Translations under genes and position numbers: made by a program
The notes under the pieces: model-generated
Told to the model about the DNA's origin: nothing
What the model saw: only the letters and a program-made list of their open reading frames with translations
The model's database searches: none
NCBI GenBank assembly: GCA_018816605.1
Contig: JAHIVS010000333.1
Location: 1 to 5,862 of the forward strand
DNA length: 5,862 nt
Reading direction: 5' to 3'
Source: Pseudomonadota bacterium
GTDB taxonomy: Bacteria > Desulfobacterota > Desulfobacteria > Desulfobacterales > Desulfobacteraceae
In this document: piece by piece, positions 1 through 5,862 of the stretch
Numbering within the stretch: the stretch's first letter is position 1
Layout: each line of letters starts with the position of its first letter

Positions 1-334
1 ACGAGGGCCGGCCTTTCTAATGATGAAGAATTTTTTCGTCCTGAAACGCTATAACAATTCTGATTTCTATGCCCTTGCCGTGGGGCTTCTTGCCGACCGG
101 CTGGCAGGAGCGGGCGGTTTAGTGGGCTCCTGGCCGAAACCTCCCGGTTCGCTCGATATCGAGGACAAGATTGAGCTGCAGACAAAATTGCAGGAAAAAG
201 GTTTTTATGCTGGAGAAATCGACGGGAATTTGGGGGGTGCCACCAGAGCCGCGATCAGACAGTTTCAGATCCAGGCCGGACTGGCCCAAGATGGTACCCC
301 ATCCCAGGATCTTCTTCAGGCCCTGCGTAAATGA
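1..334 (+). CDS. 3' end of MltB-type lytic murein transglycosylase with C-terminal peptidoglycan-binding domain (5' truncated by window edge)
   Basis: The frame is open from base 2 to the TGA at 332-334, so this is the last ~110 residues of a longer protein, and the ATG at 20 is probably internal. Two parts are visible. First comes RGPAFLMMKNFFVLKRYNNS followed by DFYALAVGLLADRLAG, which matches the end of the MltB-family (glycoside hydrolase 103) catalytic domain; the RYNNS...YALAVG..ADR pattern is characteristic. After a Pro-rich linker (WPKPPGS) there is a PG_binding_1-type domain at about bases 155-331, with the LQ..L...GFYAGEIDG.LG..TR.AIR.FQ...GL..DG pattern. Family knowledge: these enzymes cleave the MurNAc-GlcNAc bond of peptidoglycan in the periplasm, forming 1,6-anhydro ends. 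The catalytic Glu, signal peptide and start all lie upstream of the window. The reading frame looks intact, so I treat it as an edge-truncated gene and not as a pseudogene. Confidence 0.88.
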   Translation, partial: RGPAFLMMKNFFVLKRYNNSDFYALAVGLLADRLAGAGGLVGSWPKPPGSLDIEDKIELQTKLQEKGFYAGEIDGNLGGATRAAIRQFQIQAGLAQDGTPSQDLLQALRK

Positions 335-666
<332 letters not shown>

Positions 667-700
667 CCATCACCGAACAAAAATCCGGCAGGTGATGTGC

Positions 701-728
701 ATTTTAATGGTAATGGCGGTATTGTCAA
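701..728 (-). promoter_or_regulatory. Sigma-70 promoter of tRNA-Ser
   Basis: On the minus strand there is a perfect -35 box TTGACA (723-728), a 16-bp spacer and a -10 box TAAAAT (701-706, 5 of 6 matches to TATAAT). Transcription would start near 694, giving a ~28-nt leader before the mature tRNA 5' end at 666, which is a usual distance for a leader removed by RNase P. Position and quality together make this the likely tRNA promoter. Confidence 0.7.
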
Positions 729-823
729 GATTTGAATGGAACCTGTCTTGTCCAATGGGTTTTGACACGGCCCAAAAATCAGGTCATTCAACGCTCAACT
801 CTGTGGCGCAGACTTTTTCAATG

Positions 824-832
824 TGATATGAT
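824..832 (+). promoter_or_regulatory. Candidate extended -10 promoter for the yqeY operon
   Basis: TGATATGAT on the plus strand has the extended -10 TG dinucleotide followed by TATGAT (827-832, 5 of 6). No good -35 lies at the usual distance, which extended -10 promoters tolerate. The start site would fall near 839, about 45 bases before the chosen ATG at 886. A TTGACA at 762-767 exists further up, but the sequence 17 bases downstream of it (CATTCA) is a poor -10. Confidence 0.35.
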
Positions 833-885
833 GACACAATAAGACGGTTGCAATGAAAATGATTCTAAAAGGAGAGAGAGTGCAA

Positions 886-1389
886 ATGCCAGAGACCAGC
901 AATACATACGGATGGGACCCGTCCATGGGGATTAGTCTCTATGACAAGATCCGCCAGGACATGAAGGGCGCCATGCTCCAAAAGGATCTCCTTGTCCGGG
1001 ATACCATGCGGCTTATCATGGGATCCTTTCCCAGCCTTACCGTATCCATGACCCTGGAGAGCGGGAAAAAAACCACCCGGGTTAAGAAACCAGAGGAAAT
1101 CACCGATGACGACCTGATGAATATCATCCGGACATTCATCAAATCGGAAAAGACCGTGCTTGAGTTCAAGAAGCAAACATCTTCAGACTATCTGGAACTA
1201 CTCAATTGTTATCTTCCGCAAATGGCAACTTCCCGGGAGATTGAACAATGGGTCCAAGACAATGTCGACCTTGCCCGGTTTAAGACGCCCATCCAGGCAA
1301 TGGGAACAGTGATGAAGCATTTTGGAAAACTTGCCGACGGCAACCAGGTCAAAGCGGTCCTTAAAAACATGGGGCCGGCCAAGGGATGA
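886..1389 (+). CDS. GatB/YqeY domain-containing protein
   Basis: The 167-residue product carries the YqeY pattern: [18 protein letters not shown], then [11 protein letters not shown], a lysine-rich segment ([24 protein letters not shown]), a Tyr-Leu-Glu-Leu...YLPQMAT stretch, and a glycine-ending tail ([25 protein letters not shown]). YqeY proteins are usually about 150 residues and share the helical domain found at the C-terminus of the GatB subunit of tRNA amidotransferase, where it contacts tRNA. The role of the free-standing form is not settled, so a tRNA-related function is family inference. Start choice: AAGGAG at 869-874 lies 11 bases before ATG 886 and 5 before an in-frame GTG at 880. 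An ATG at 853 would place the ribosome site inside the gene. Even the short form keeps a ~15-residue extension before the domain. The stop overlaps the next gene's start (ATGA), implying translational coupling. Confidence 0.85.
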   Translation: MPETSNTYGWDPSMGISLYDKIRQDMKGAMLQKDLLVRDTMRLIMGSFPSLTVSMTLESGKKTTRVKKPEEITDDDLMNIIRTFIKSEKTVLEFKKQTSSDYLELLNCYLPQMATSREIEQWVQDNVDLARFKTPIQAMGTVMKHFGKLADGNQVKAVLKNMGPAKG

Positions 1390-1631
1390 CCACAGGTGGA
1401 CATCAGGCCAATAACCCGCTCCACGGAGTGAGCCTGGCCCGGATCCTGGACAGTCTGGTTGCCCATTATGGATGGGAGGAGCTGGGTGACCGTGTTAAAA
1501 TCCGCTGCTTTACCACTGACCCGTCGGTGAAATCCAGCCTTAAGTTTCTGAGAAAGACGCCCTGGGCCAGAAAAAAAGTCGAAGACTTATATATCAGTGT
1601 GCAAAAGAGTGTATGGAAAAGGTCAATTTGA
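1386..1631 (+). CDS. VF530/DUF2132 family small protein
   Basis: This 81-residue protein matches the VF530 (DUF2132) family along most of its length: [20 protein letters not shown], then [20 protein letters not shown] and [21 protein letters not shown]. The family is small, cytosolic and highly conserved in these blocks; a DNA-binding fold has been proposed from the Vibrio fischeri VF530 structure, but the cellular role is not known to me. The lysine/arginine-rich second half fits nucleic-acid contact (inference). The ATG at 1386 shares bases with the yqeY stop, so its translation probably depends on ribosomes finishing yqeY. There is no signal peptide or membrane segment. The extra C-terminal tail ([12 protein letters not shown]) is less conserved in style. 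Confidence 0.88.
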   Translation: MTTGGHQANNPLHGVSLARILDSLVAHYGWEELGDRVKIRCFTTDPSVKSSLKFLRKTPWARKKVEDLYISVQKSVWKRSI

Positions 1632-1654
1632 TGGGGGGATAAAAGAGATTTCAT

Positions 1655-4123
1655 ATGGATAAAAAACCGACCCGCGAAGAATTGGAGAAAAAAATTCAGG
1701 CCTTAACGCAATCGGAATCCGAGCACAGGCAGATGGCAGCTTCCCTCAGGGCCGACCAAGAGCGTCTGAAAGCCATATTATTTGCGATTCCCGGTCCCCT
1801 GGTGGTCTATAACAACAAGGGGGAGCCGGAATATCTGAACCCGGCCTTTGCCCAAGTTTTTGGATGGTCCCTGGATGAATTAAAGGGAAAACAAATTCCC
1901 TTTGTGCCCGATGATCAGATGAAAATAACAAATGAGAACCTCAGGAGGCTTTTGGGCTCAGGCAGCCCCGTGCAATTTGAGACAATAAGATTCAACAAAG
2001 GCGGCAGCCGTATCAATGTTATTATAAGCGCAGCCATTATTAAAACTGCCAATGAACAGATAACCCATATTGTGGTAAATCTTACCGATATTACCATGCT
2101 GAAAAAAATGCAGGAAAGGATTCAGGAAGCCAGTGATAATTTCAACAATGTTTACCACAATGACTTTACTGCCATATCCATAATTGACGGCGACCGGTTT
2201 GTCGATTGCAATCGTGCATTGGTCCGCATGCTAAATGCCGGTGAGAAGATTAAAGTGCTGAACACCCATCCGTCCCTGTTATCTCCCCAGATGCAGCCGG
2301 ACGGCAGAACCTCCTTTGAAAAAGCAAATGAGATGATCGCCATTGCCTTTGAAAAGGGGTTTAATAATTTCGAGTGGGTCCATAAAAAACTCACAGGAGA
2401 AGAATTTCCCGTTGATGTGTCTTTGACACGGATAAATTCCGAAGGCAGGCCGGTCCTCCATTGCGCCTGGAGAGATCTTTCTACGGAAAAAGCCATGATT
2501 GAGAAGTTGAGCATCGCAAAAGAGGCTGCAGAGGTGGCGGTAAAAACCAAATCGGAATTTCTGGCCAATATGAGCCACGAAATCCGAACGCCCATGAACG
2601 GGATAACCGGTATGATCGATATGCTCATGGACACCGATCTTACGGATGAACAACACGATTTTGCATTGTCCGTACAAACGAGTGCCGATGCCCTTCTCCT
2701 GCTGCTCAATGATATCCTTGACTTTTCCAAGATCGAGGCGGGAAAGCTCGACATGGAGAATATTGATTTTGACCTGAGACCGACCCTCGAAAGCCTAAGT
2801 GACTTGATGGCCCTGAAGGCCAATGAAAAAGGCGTGGAATTCGCCTGTCTGATCCATGACAGGGTGCCGTGTTTCCTGAAAGGTGATCCCGGCCGGCTGC
2901 GTCAGATCCTGATCAATCTTGCGGGAAATGCCATTAAGTTTGTGGAAAAAGGAGAGGTATCCATTGATGTGGATCTTCAGCAGGAGACCGATTCAGCGGT
3001 GACCCTTATTTTTAAAGTGACGGATACGGGAATCGGCATTCCCGAAGACCGGATGGACCTTTTGTTTAAATCCTTTACCCAGGCCGATGCCTCCATGACC
3101 CGAAAATACGGCGGCACCGGCCTTGGCCTTACGATTTCAAAACAGCTTTCAGGGCTGATGGGGGGGGAAATAGGCGTTGAAAGCCGGGAAGGTGAGGGGT
3201 CGACCTTCTGGTTCACGGTTGTTCTGGAAAAACAGTCCGGACCCGGCACAAAAGAGATTGTCATCCCCGAAGATATCAAAGGGAAAAAAATTCTTGTGGT
3301 GGATGACCTTGCCATCAATCGATTGGTTTTCAGGGAGTATCTAAAATCCTGGGGGTGCCGTTTTGAAGAAGCGGAAAACGGAGATCAGGCCATGGCAAAA
3401 CTCAAGGATGCTGTGAACCGGAAAGACCCGTTTATAGTGGCAATAGTGGACATGCAGATGCCTGAAATGACGGGGGAAACCCTGGGGCGAAAGATTAAAG
3501 AGGATTCGGCACTCAAAGAAACCCTCCTTGTAATGGCCACCTCCATGGGACAGCGGGGGGATGCCAAGCGGATGGAAGCTGTGGGTTTTGCAGCCTTTGT
3601 TACCAAACCGGTCAAAAAAGCGATTCTTTTTGATTGCCTGAGGCTGGTCCTCGGCCAGACCGCTGCCCCTTTAAAGGATTCTGCAAAGCAGATAATTACC
3701 AGTTATACGGTGGAAGATCGCAGGCGGAAGAAGAAAAGATACCAGGGGCAGTTGAGCATACTATTGGCAGAGGACAATGTGATAAACCAGAAAGTTGCCG
3801 CGAATATGTTAAGAAAGATGGGGCATGGGGTCACAATCGTCAACAATGGTAAGCAGGCACTGGGTGCATGTCAAAAGAGCGAATTTGACATGATTCTCAT
3901 GGACGGCCAGATGCCGGTGATGGACGGCCTGGCTGCCGCAAGGGCCATTCGGGAATGGGAAAGAAAATTCAAAATTAAAAAAATCCCCATAATCGCGGTC
4001 ACTGCCAACGCCATGAAAGGTGACCGGGAGCAGTTCCTGGCATCCGGTATGGATGATTACATCTCCAAACCAATAAAAATCAGGATGCTTGAAGATGTGA
4101 TAGACCGGGTTATGGGCAAGTAG
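1655..4123 (+). CDS. Soluble hybrid sensor histidine kinase: PAS-PAS-HisKA-HATPase-REC-REC
   Basis: This 822-residue protein has no membrane segment, so it should sense in the cytosol. Order: charged coiled coil (about 5-40); PAS 1 (about 38-150, [20 protein letters not shown]); PAS 2 (about 157-277, ending WRDLS); HisKA with the phosphoryl-accepting His308 in NMSHEIRTP; HATPase (about 410-530) with N box NLAGNAIKF (Asn425), G1 DTGIGIP (457-463) and G2 GGTGLGL (486-492); REC 1 (about 546-667) with Asp550/Asp551, phospho-acceptor Asp599 in DMQMPEMTG and Lys651; REC 2 (about 700-820) with Glu706/Asp707, Asp750 in [10 protein letters not shown] and Lys805. All catalytic motifs are intact, so kinase and both receivers should be active. 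No HPt or DNA-binding domain is present; a separate HPt and response regulator are expected. The start follows the VF530 stop by 23 bases with only a weak AAGAGAT ribosome site. The sensed signal cannot be read from the sequence. Confidence 0.95.
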   Translation: MDKKPTREELEKKIQALTQSESEHRQMAASLRADQERLKAILFAIPGPLVVYNNKGEPEYLNPAFAQVFGWSLDELKGKQIPFVPDDQMKITNENLRRLLGSGSPVQFETIRFNKGGSRINVIISAAIIKTANEQITHIVVNLTDITMLKKMQERIQEASDNFNNVYHNDFTAISIIDGDRFVDCNRALVRMLNAGEKIKVLNTHPSLLSPQMQPDGRTSFEKANEMIAIAFEKGFNNFEWVHKKLTGEEFPVDVSLTRINSEGRPVLHCAWRDLSTEKAMIEKLSIAKEAAEVAVKTKSEFLANMSHEIRTPMNGITGMIDMLMDTDLTDEQHDFALSVQTSADALLLLLNDILDFSKIEAGKLDMENIDFDLRPTLESLSDLMALKANEKGVEFACLIHDRVPCFLKGDPGRLRQILINLAGNAIKFVEKGEVSIDVDLQQETDSAVTLIFKVTDTGIGIPEDRMDLLFKSFTQADASMTRKYGGTGLGLTISKQLSGLMGGEIGVESREGEGSTFWFTVVLEKQSGPGTKEIVIPEDIKGKKILVVDDLAINRLVFREYLKSWGCRFEEAENGDQAMAKLKDAVNRKDPFIVAIVDMQMPEMTGETLGRKIKEDSALKETLLVMATSMGQRGDAKRMEAVGFAAFVTKPVKKAILFDCLRLVLGQTAAPLKDSAKQIITSYTVEDRRRKKKRYQGQLSILLAEDNVINQKVAANMLRKMGHGVTIVNNGKQALGACQKSEFDMILMDGQMPVMDGLAAARAIREWERKFKIKKIPIIAVTANAMKGDREQFLASGMDDYISKPIKIRMLEDVIDRVMGK

Positions 4124-4185
4124 CCCTTTTCATTTGTGCAAGAATTCTGCTATTTACTCTGGGGCCTGCCAAGGCCGGTATGGTC

Positions 4186-4194
4186 TGCTATAAT
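4186..4194 (+). promoter_or_regulatory. Candidate extended -10 box in the convergent gap
   Basis: TGCTATAAT is a perfect extended -10 sequence (TGnTATAAT) on the plus strand, flanked by ATGGT and ACCAT, which are inverted copies of each other. Upstream, TGCCAA (4167-4172) is a poor -35. A transcript starting near 4201 would run through the hairpin at 4218-4246 and then antisense to the downstream minus-strand gene. No plus-strand gene follows, so it may be chance or drive a short or antisense RNA. Confidence 0.25.
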
Positions 4195-4217
4195 GATTAC
4201 CATCCATGAAGCCCGTC

Positions 4218-4246
4218 CGTCTGCCCCAAAAGAAAAGGGGCAGACG
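4218..4246. terminator. Hairpin between convergent genes, possible bidirectional transcription stop
   Basis: A perfect 10-bp inverted repeat, CGTCTGCCCC and GGGGCAGACG, encloses a 9-base loop AAAAGAAAA. It sits between the kinase stop (4123) and the stop of the minus-strand gene (4273), where a shared terminator is expected. No T-tract directly follows the stem on either strand, so it is not a classical intrinsic terminator. A second, short hairpin (CCCTG-CCT-CAGGG, 4266-4278) covers the minus-strand gene's stop codon. Confidence 0.5.
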
Positions 4247-4272
4247 TCACAATGATCTTTTGTTGCCCTGCC

Positions 4273-4827
4273 TCAGGGTTCTGGTGTCAGCATGGCGTCC
4301 GATATCCGGTAAAACCCCTTTAAATTTTCAAGCCAATACACGGAGAACACCGGATTGTCGCTGGTAAAGGTAATAACCTGCTGGCGTTTTTCCGAGGCAT
4401 AGATAAAATGCATTTTTCCGGATTCATCAATCCAGTATATCATGGCGGCAAGATCGTTGTTAAGGACGATGAGGTCACCGTTTTGCAGATCATTTTTGTC
4501 CACCGGCCTGGTGTTGGACATCAGGTGCTGCATGGGAAGATAGCATTTATAGGACAACCCGGCATTCTGGGCTGCCAGGGTATAGATGGAAAAGAAAAGA
4601 TAGGAATTGTCAGATGTCTCTGATTGCTGGGGATTTCCTCCCAGTTCGTAGGGAATGCTTATAAACTGGTTAGCAATGACCGGGATGCTTTCTCTGAATA
4701 TTTTTTCCTGAACCCCGAAGGAAAGATCAATCGGTTCAAGGGATTCAATGGCCTTTTCCTGATTTGAACCCAGAACAGAACCAGCACAGCCTAAAAACAA
4801 TATCGTAATGAACAGAAATTTTTTCAT
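4273..4827 (-). CDS. Exported NlpC/P60-like protein lacking the catalytic residues
   Basis: The 184-residue product starts with a signal sequence (MKK, then hydrophobic FLFITILFLG). Cleavage could be type I after VLG (residue 20) or lipoprotein-type at Cys14, which sits slightly early for a lipobox. The mature part follows the NlpC/P60 pattern: IPYELGG (58-64, family PYxxGG), DNSYLFFSIY (73-82, family DCSGhhxxhY), the LPMQ...V...DLQNGDLIVL block (97-122, family LrpGDLhFF), AAMIYW (127-132, family HVGIYh), FIYAS (141-145, family hIHAS) and the closing GFYRI (171-175). The catalytic Cys is Asn74 and the His positions are Ala127 and Tyr143, so peptidoglycan endopeptidase activity is not expected. 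The ribosome site AAGGGGA (4834-4840) lies six bases from ATG. Active members cut peptidoglycan stem peptides; this one may bind a ligand or serve as a scaffold (inference). Confidence 0.68.
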   Translation of the reverse strand: MKKFLFITILFLGCAGSVLGSNQEKAIESLEPIDLSFGVQEKIFRESIPVIANQFISIPYELGGNPQQSETSDNSYLFFSIYTLAAQNAGLSYKCYLPMQHLMSNTRPVDKNDLQNGDLIVLNNDLAAMIYWIDESGKMHFIYASEKRQQVITFTSDNPVFSVYWLENLKGFYRISDAMLTPEP

Positions 4828-4862
4828 GAATTTTCCCCTTTGACATGTTGGACGACTTACTA

Positions 4863-4891
4863 AATATAGAATATCCCACTGAAAAAGGCAA
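4863..4891 (-). promoter_or_regulatory. Sigma-70 promoter for the NlpC/P60-like gene
   Basis: On the minus strand TTGCCT (4886-4891) and TATATT (4863-4868) are separated by exactly 17 bases. Each box matches consensus at 4 to 5 of 6 positions. The start would lie near 4856, leaving a leader of about 28 bases that contains the AAGGGGA ribosome site. This suggests the gene can be expressed apart from the radical SAM gene upstream. Confidence 0.5.
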
Positions 4892-4949
4892 GAAAGATCG
4901 AATGGATTTTATGGGTATCACATAATATTTACCCCGTTTCTGTGGCGCT

Positions 4950-5855
4950 TTATCGCTTCCATGCCTCCAGACGGACCAGATTTTTTTCCAGGTTTTTCAG
5001 GGTTTCAGGAGAGTTGAACAGCTTGTGGCAGAGTTCGCATTTGCCGTGGGTTATGATCTGCCGGGCCTTCATGCCGGCAAAGGAGGCGATGGGGGTGATC
5101 CCCATGGTTCTGATGAGGGTATACAGCCGGTTTGTTTCAGTTTTTATAAAAAGTTGTTCCAGGGAAGTGGTGTTCAGGTTTCCCAGGTAAAAAAAGTTGG
5201 TTTCCGAAAAATGGCTGCCTGCATCGCAACAGGCAAACATGTCGAGGTCCGGGGTAAGATAGGGGTTCATGTCACAGCAGTTCGCCTGGTAATCGGTGCA
5301 GATATTTCTGCGTGTAAATGCATTGGCACGGCCTGAATAGATGACCGGTTCAGGGAAAAATAAGACCTCCTGGCTGCGTAAAAATGATTCCAGAAGGTCA
5401 TCTTCCGGGGAAAAATCGGTAACAAATGAAATAAAATAATCCAGCCCATGCTTTTGGCAACTGTGTGCGGCAGTCACCACATTGTTCTGGTTTACATTTT
5501 TCTGGTGCCACCTGGAACAACTCAATCTCAATTGGCGAAGCCCGTTTTCTTTGAGCACTGAAATAAGGGCGTCGGCGGCTGTGGCGGATGCGGCCCAGAA
5601 ACCATTGGTAACAATCCTTGTATATATCCCCAGTTGGCTGCACAATTTTACAAGGGCTGCAATTTCATTAAAATACAGAAAGGGTTCTCCTGCGGAGAAA
5701 CTGATTCCGCCAACACCTGCCCGGGCCATCTCGACAATGACCTGTTTAGCCCTGTCCAAATCCATTGTCGTGCTGACCGGCGCCTCTTCTGCGGCCACGC
5801 AGTGTTCGCATCGAAGATTGCATCGGGTTGAGTATCCAAAAGCCAATTTGCGCAT
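4950..5855 (-). CDS. Radical SAM protein with SPASM-like C-terminal cysteine region
   Basis: This 301-residue protein begins with a radical SAM core. RCNLRCEHC (11-19) is the CxxxCxxC site (Cys12, Cys16, Cys19) that binds the SAM-cleaving 4Fe-4S cluster. ISFSAGEPFLY (51-61) has the GEP motif that contacts SAM, and IVTNGF (81-86) is a typical core strand. The C-terminal half has further cysteines: Cys186, the pair Cys193-194, the pair Cys209-210 after PDLDMF, a GNLNTTSLEQLF segment (225-236), and CELC (273-276). That order resembles SPASM/twitch domains, which hold one or two extra 4Fe-4S clusters. Such enzymes often modify peptides or proteins or mature other enzymes; the substrate here is unknown and no precursor peptide is visible nearby. 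The start is well fixed: an in-frame TAA lies two codons upstream (5859-5861). The ribosome site, if any, lies beyond the window edge. A 122-base gap separates it from the downstream gene. Confidence 0.88.
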   Translation of the reverse strand: MRKLAFGYSTRCNLRCEHCVAAEEAPVSTTMDLDRAKQVIVEMARAGVGGISFSAGEPFLYFNEIAALVKLCSQLGIYTRIVTNGFWAASATAADALISVLKENGLRQLRLSCSRWHQKNVNQNNVVTAAHSCQKHGLDYFISFVTDFSPEDDLLESFLRSQEVLFFPEPVIYSGRANAFTRRNICTDYQANCCDMNPYLTPDLDMFACCDAGSHFSETNFFYLGNLNTTSLEQLFIKTETNRLYTLIRTMGITPIASFAGMKARQIITHGKCELCHKLFNSPETLKNLEKNLVRLEAWKR

Positions 5856-5862
5856 ATTTTAA

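Noticed and set aside
2152..2823. A 223-codon open frame on the minus strand opposite the kinase
   Set aside because: It lies wholly inside the well-supported kinase gene, its translation is rich in Ser, Arg and Leu with no family pattern, and it is the usual antisense shadow of a coding strand.
4913..4934. Weak inverted repeat (GGGTA/TACCC) after the radical SAM stop, as a terminator
   Set aside because: Five base pairs with a 12-base AT-rich loop and no following T-tract is too weak to call.
4828..4949. Search for a small precursor peptide gene next to the radical SAM gene
   Set aside because: The 122-base gap is accounted for by the promoter and ribosome site of the downstream gene, and I see no short frame with a ribosome site and a core-like peptide.

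Overview
The window looks like chromosomal DNA of a Gram-negative bacterium. The N-terminally coiled, PAS-rich hybrid histidine kinase, the MltB-type transglycosylase tail and the unusual radical SAM gene would all fit a sulfate-reducing Desulfobacterales-type deltaproteobacterium. That placement is an impression from protein style, not from a marker gene. There is no phage, insertion sequence, CRISPR array or repeat family in view.

Left part (1-885). The window opens inside the 3' end of a plus-strand gene for an MltB-type lytic murein transglycosylase with a C-terminal peptidoglycan-binding domain. A minus-strand tRNA-Ser(CGA) with an encoded CCA end faces it, and has a near-consensus sigma-70 promoter. 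About 240 bases between them hold no gene.

Middle part (886-4123, plus strand). Three genes read as one operon: a GatB/YqeY-domain protein, a small VF530/DUF2132-family protein whose start codon overlaps the yqeY stop (ATGA), and, 23 bases later, an 822-residue soluble hybrid histidine kinase (coiled coil, PAS, PAS, HisKA, HATPase, REC, REC). The first two belong to families linked to nucleic acids or translation. The kinase has no HPt domain and no DNA-binding output domain, so its phosphorelay partners must lie elsewhere.

Right part (4273-5855, minus strand). This group converges on the kinase, and a 149-base gap with a 10-bp hairpin separates them. It holds a radical SAM protein with a SPASM-like cysteine-rich C-terminus and, downstream of it, a small exported protein with the NlpC/P60 fold pattern but all three catalytic positions replaced. 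The small protein has its own good promoter. Whether the two work together is open.

The most unusual items are the catalytically dead NlpC/P60 protein, the uncharacterised radical SAM/SPASM enzyme beside it, and a perfect extended -10 box sitting in the convergent gap. No complete novel defence or modification system can be demonstrated from this window alone.
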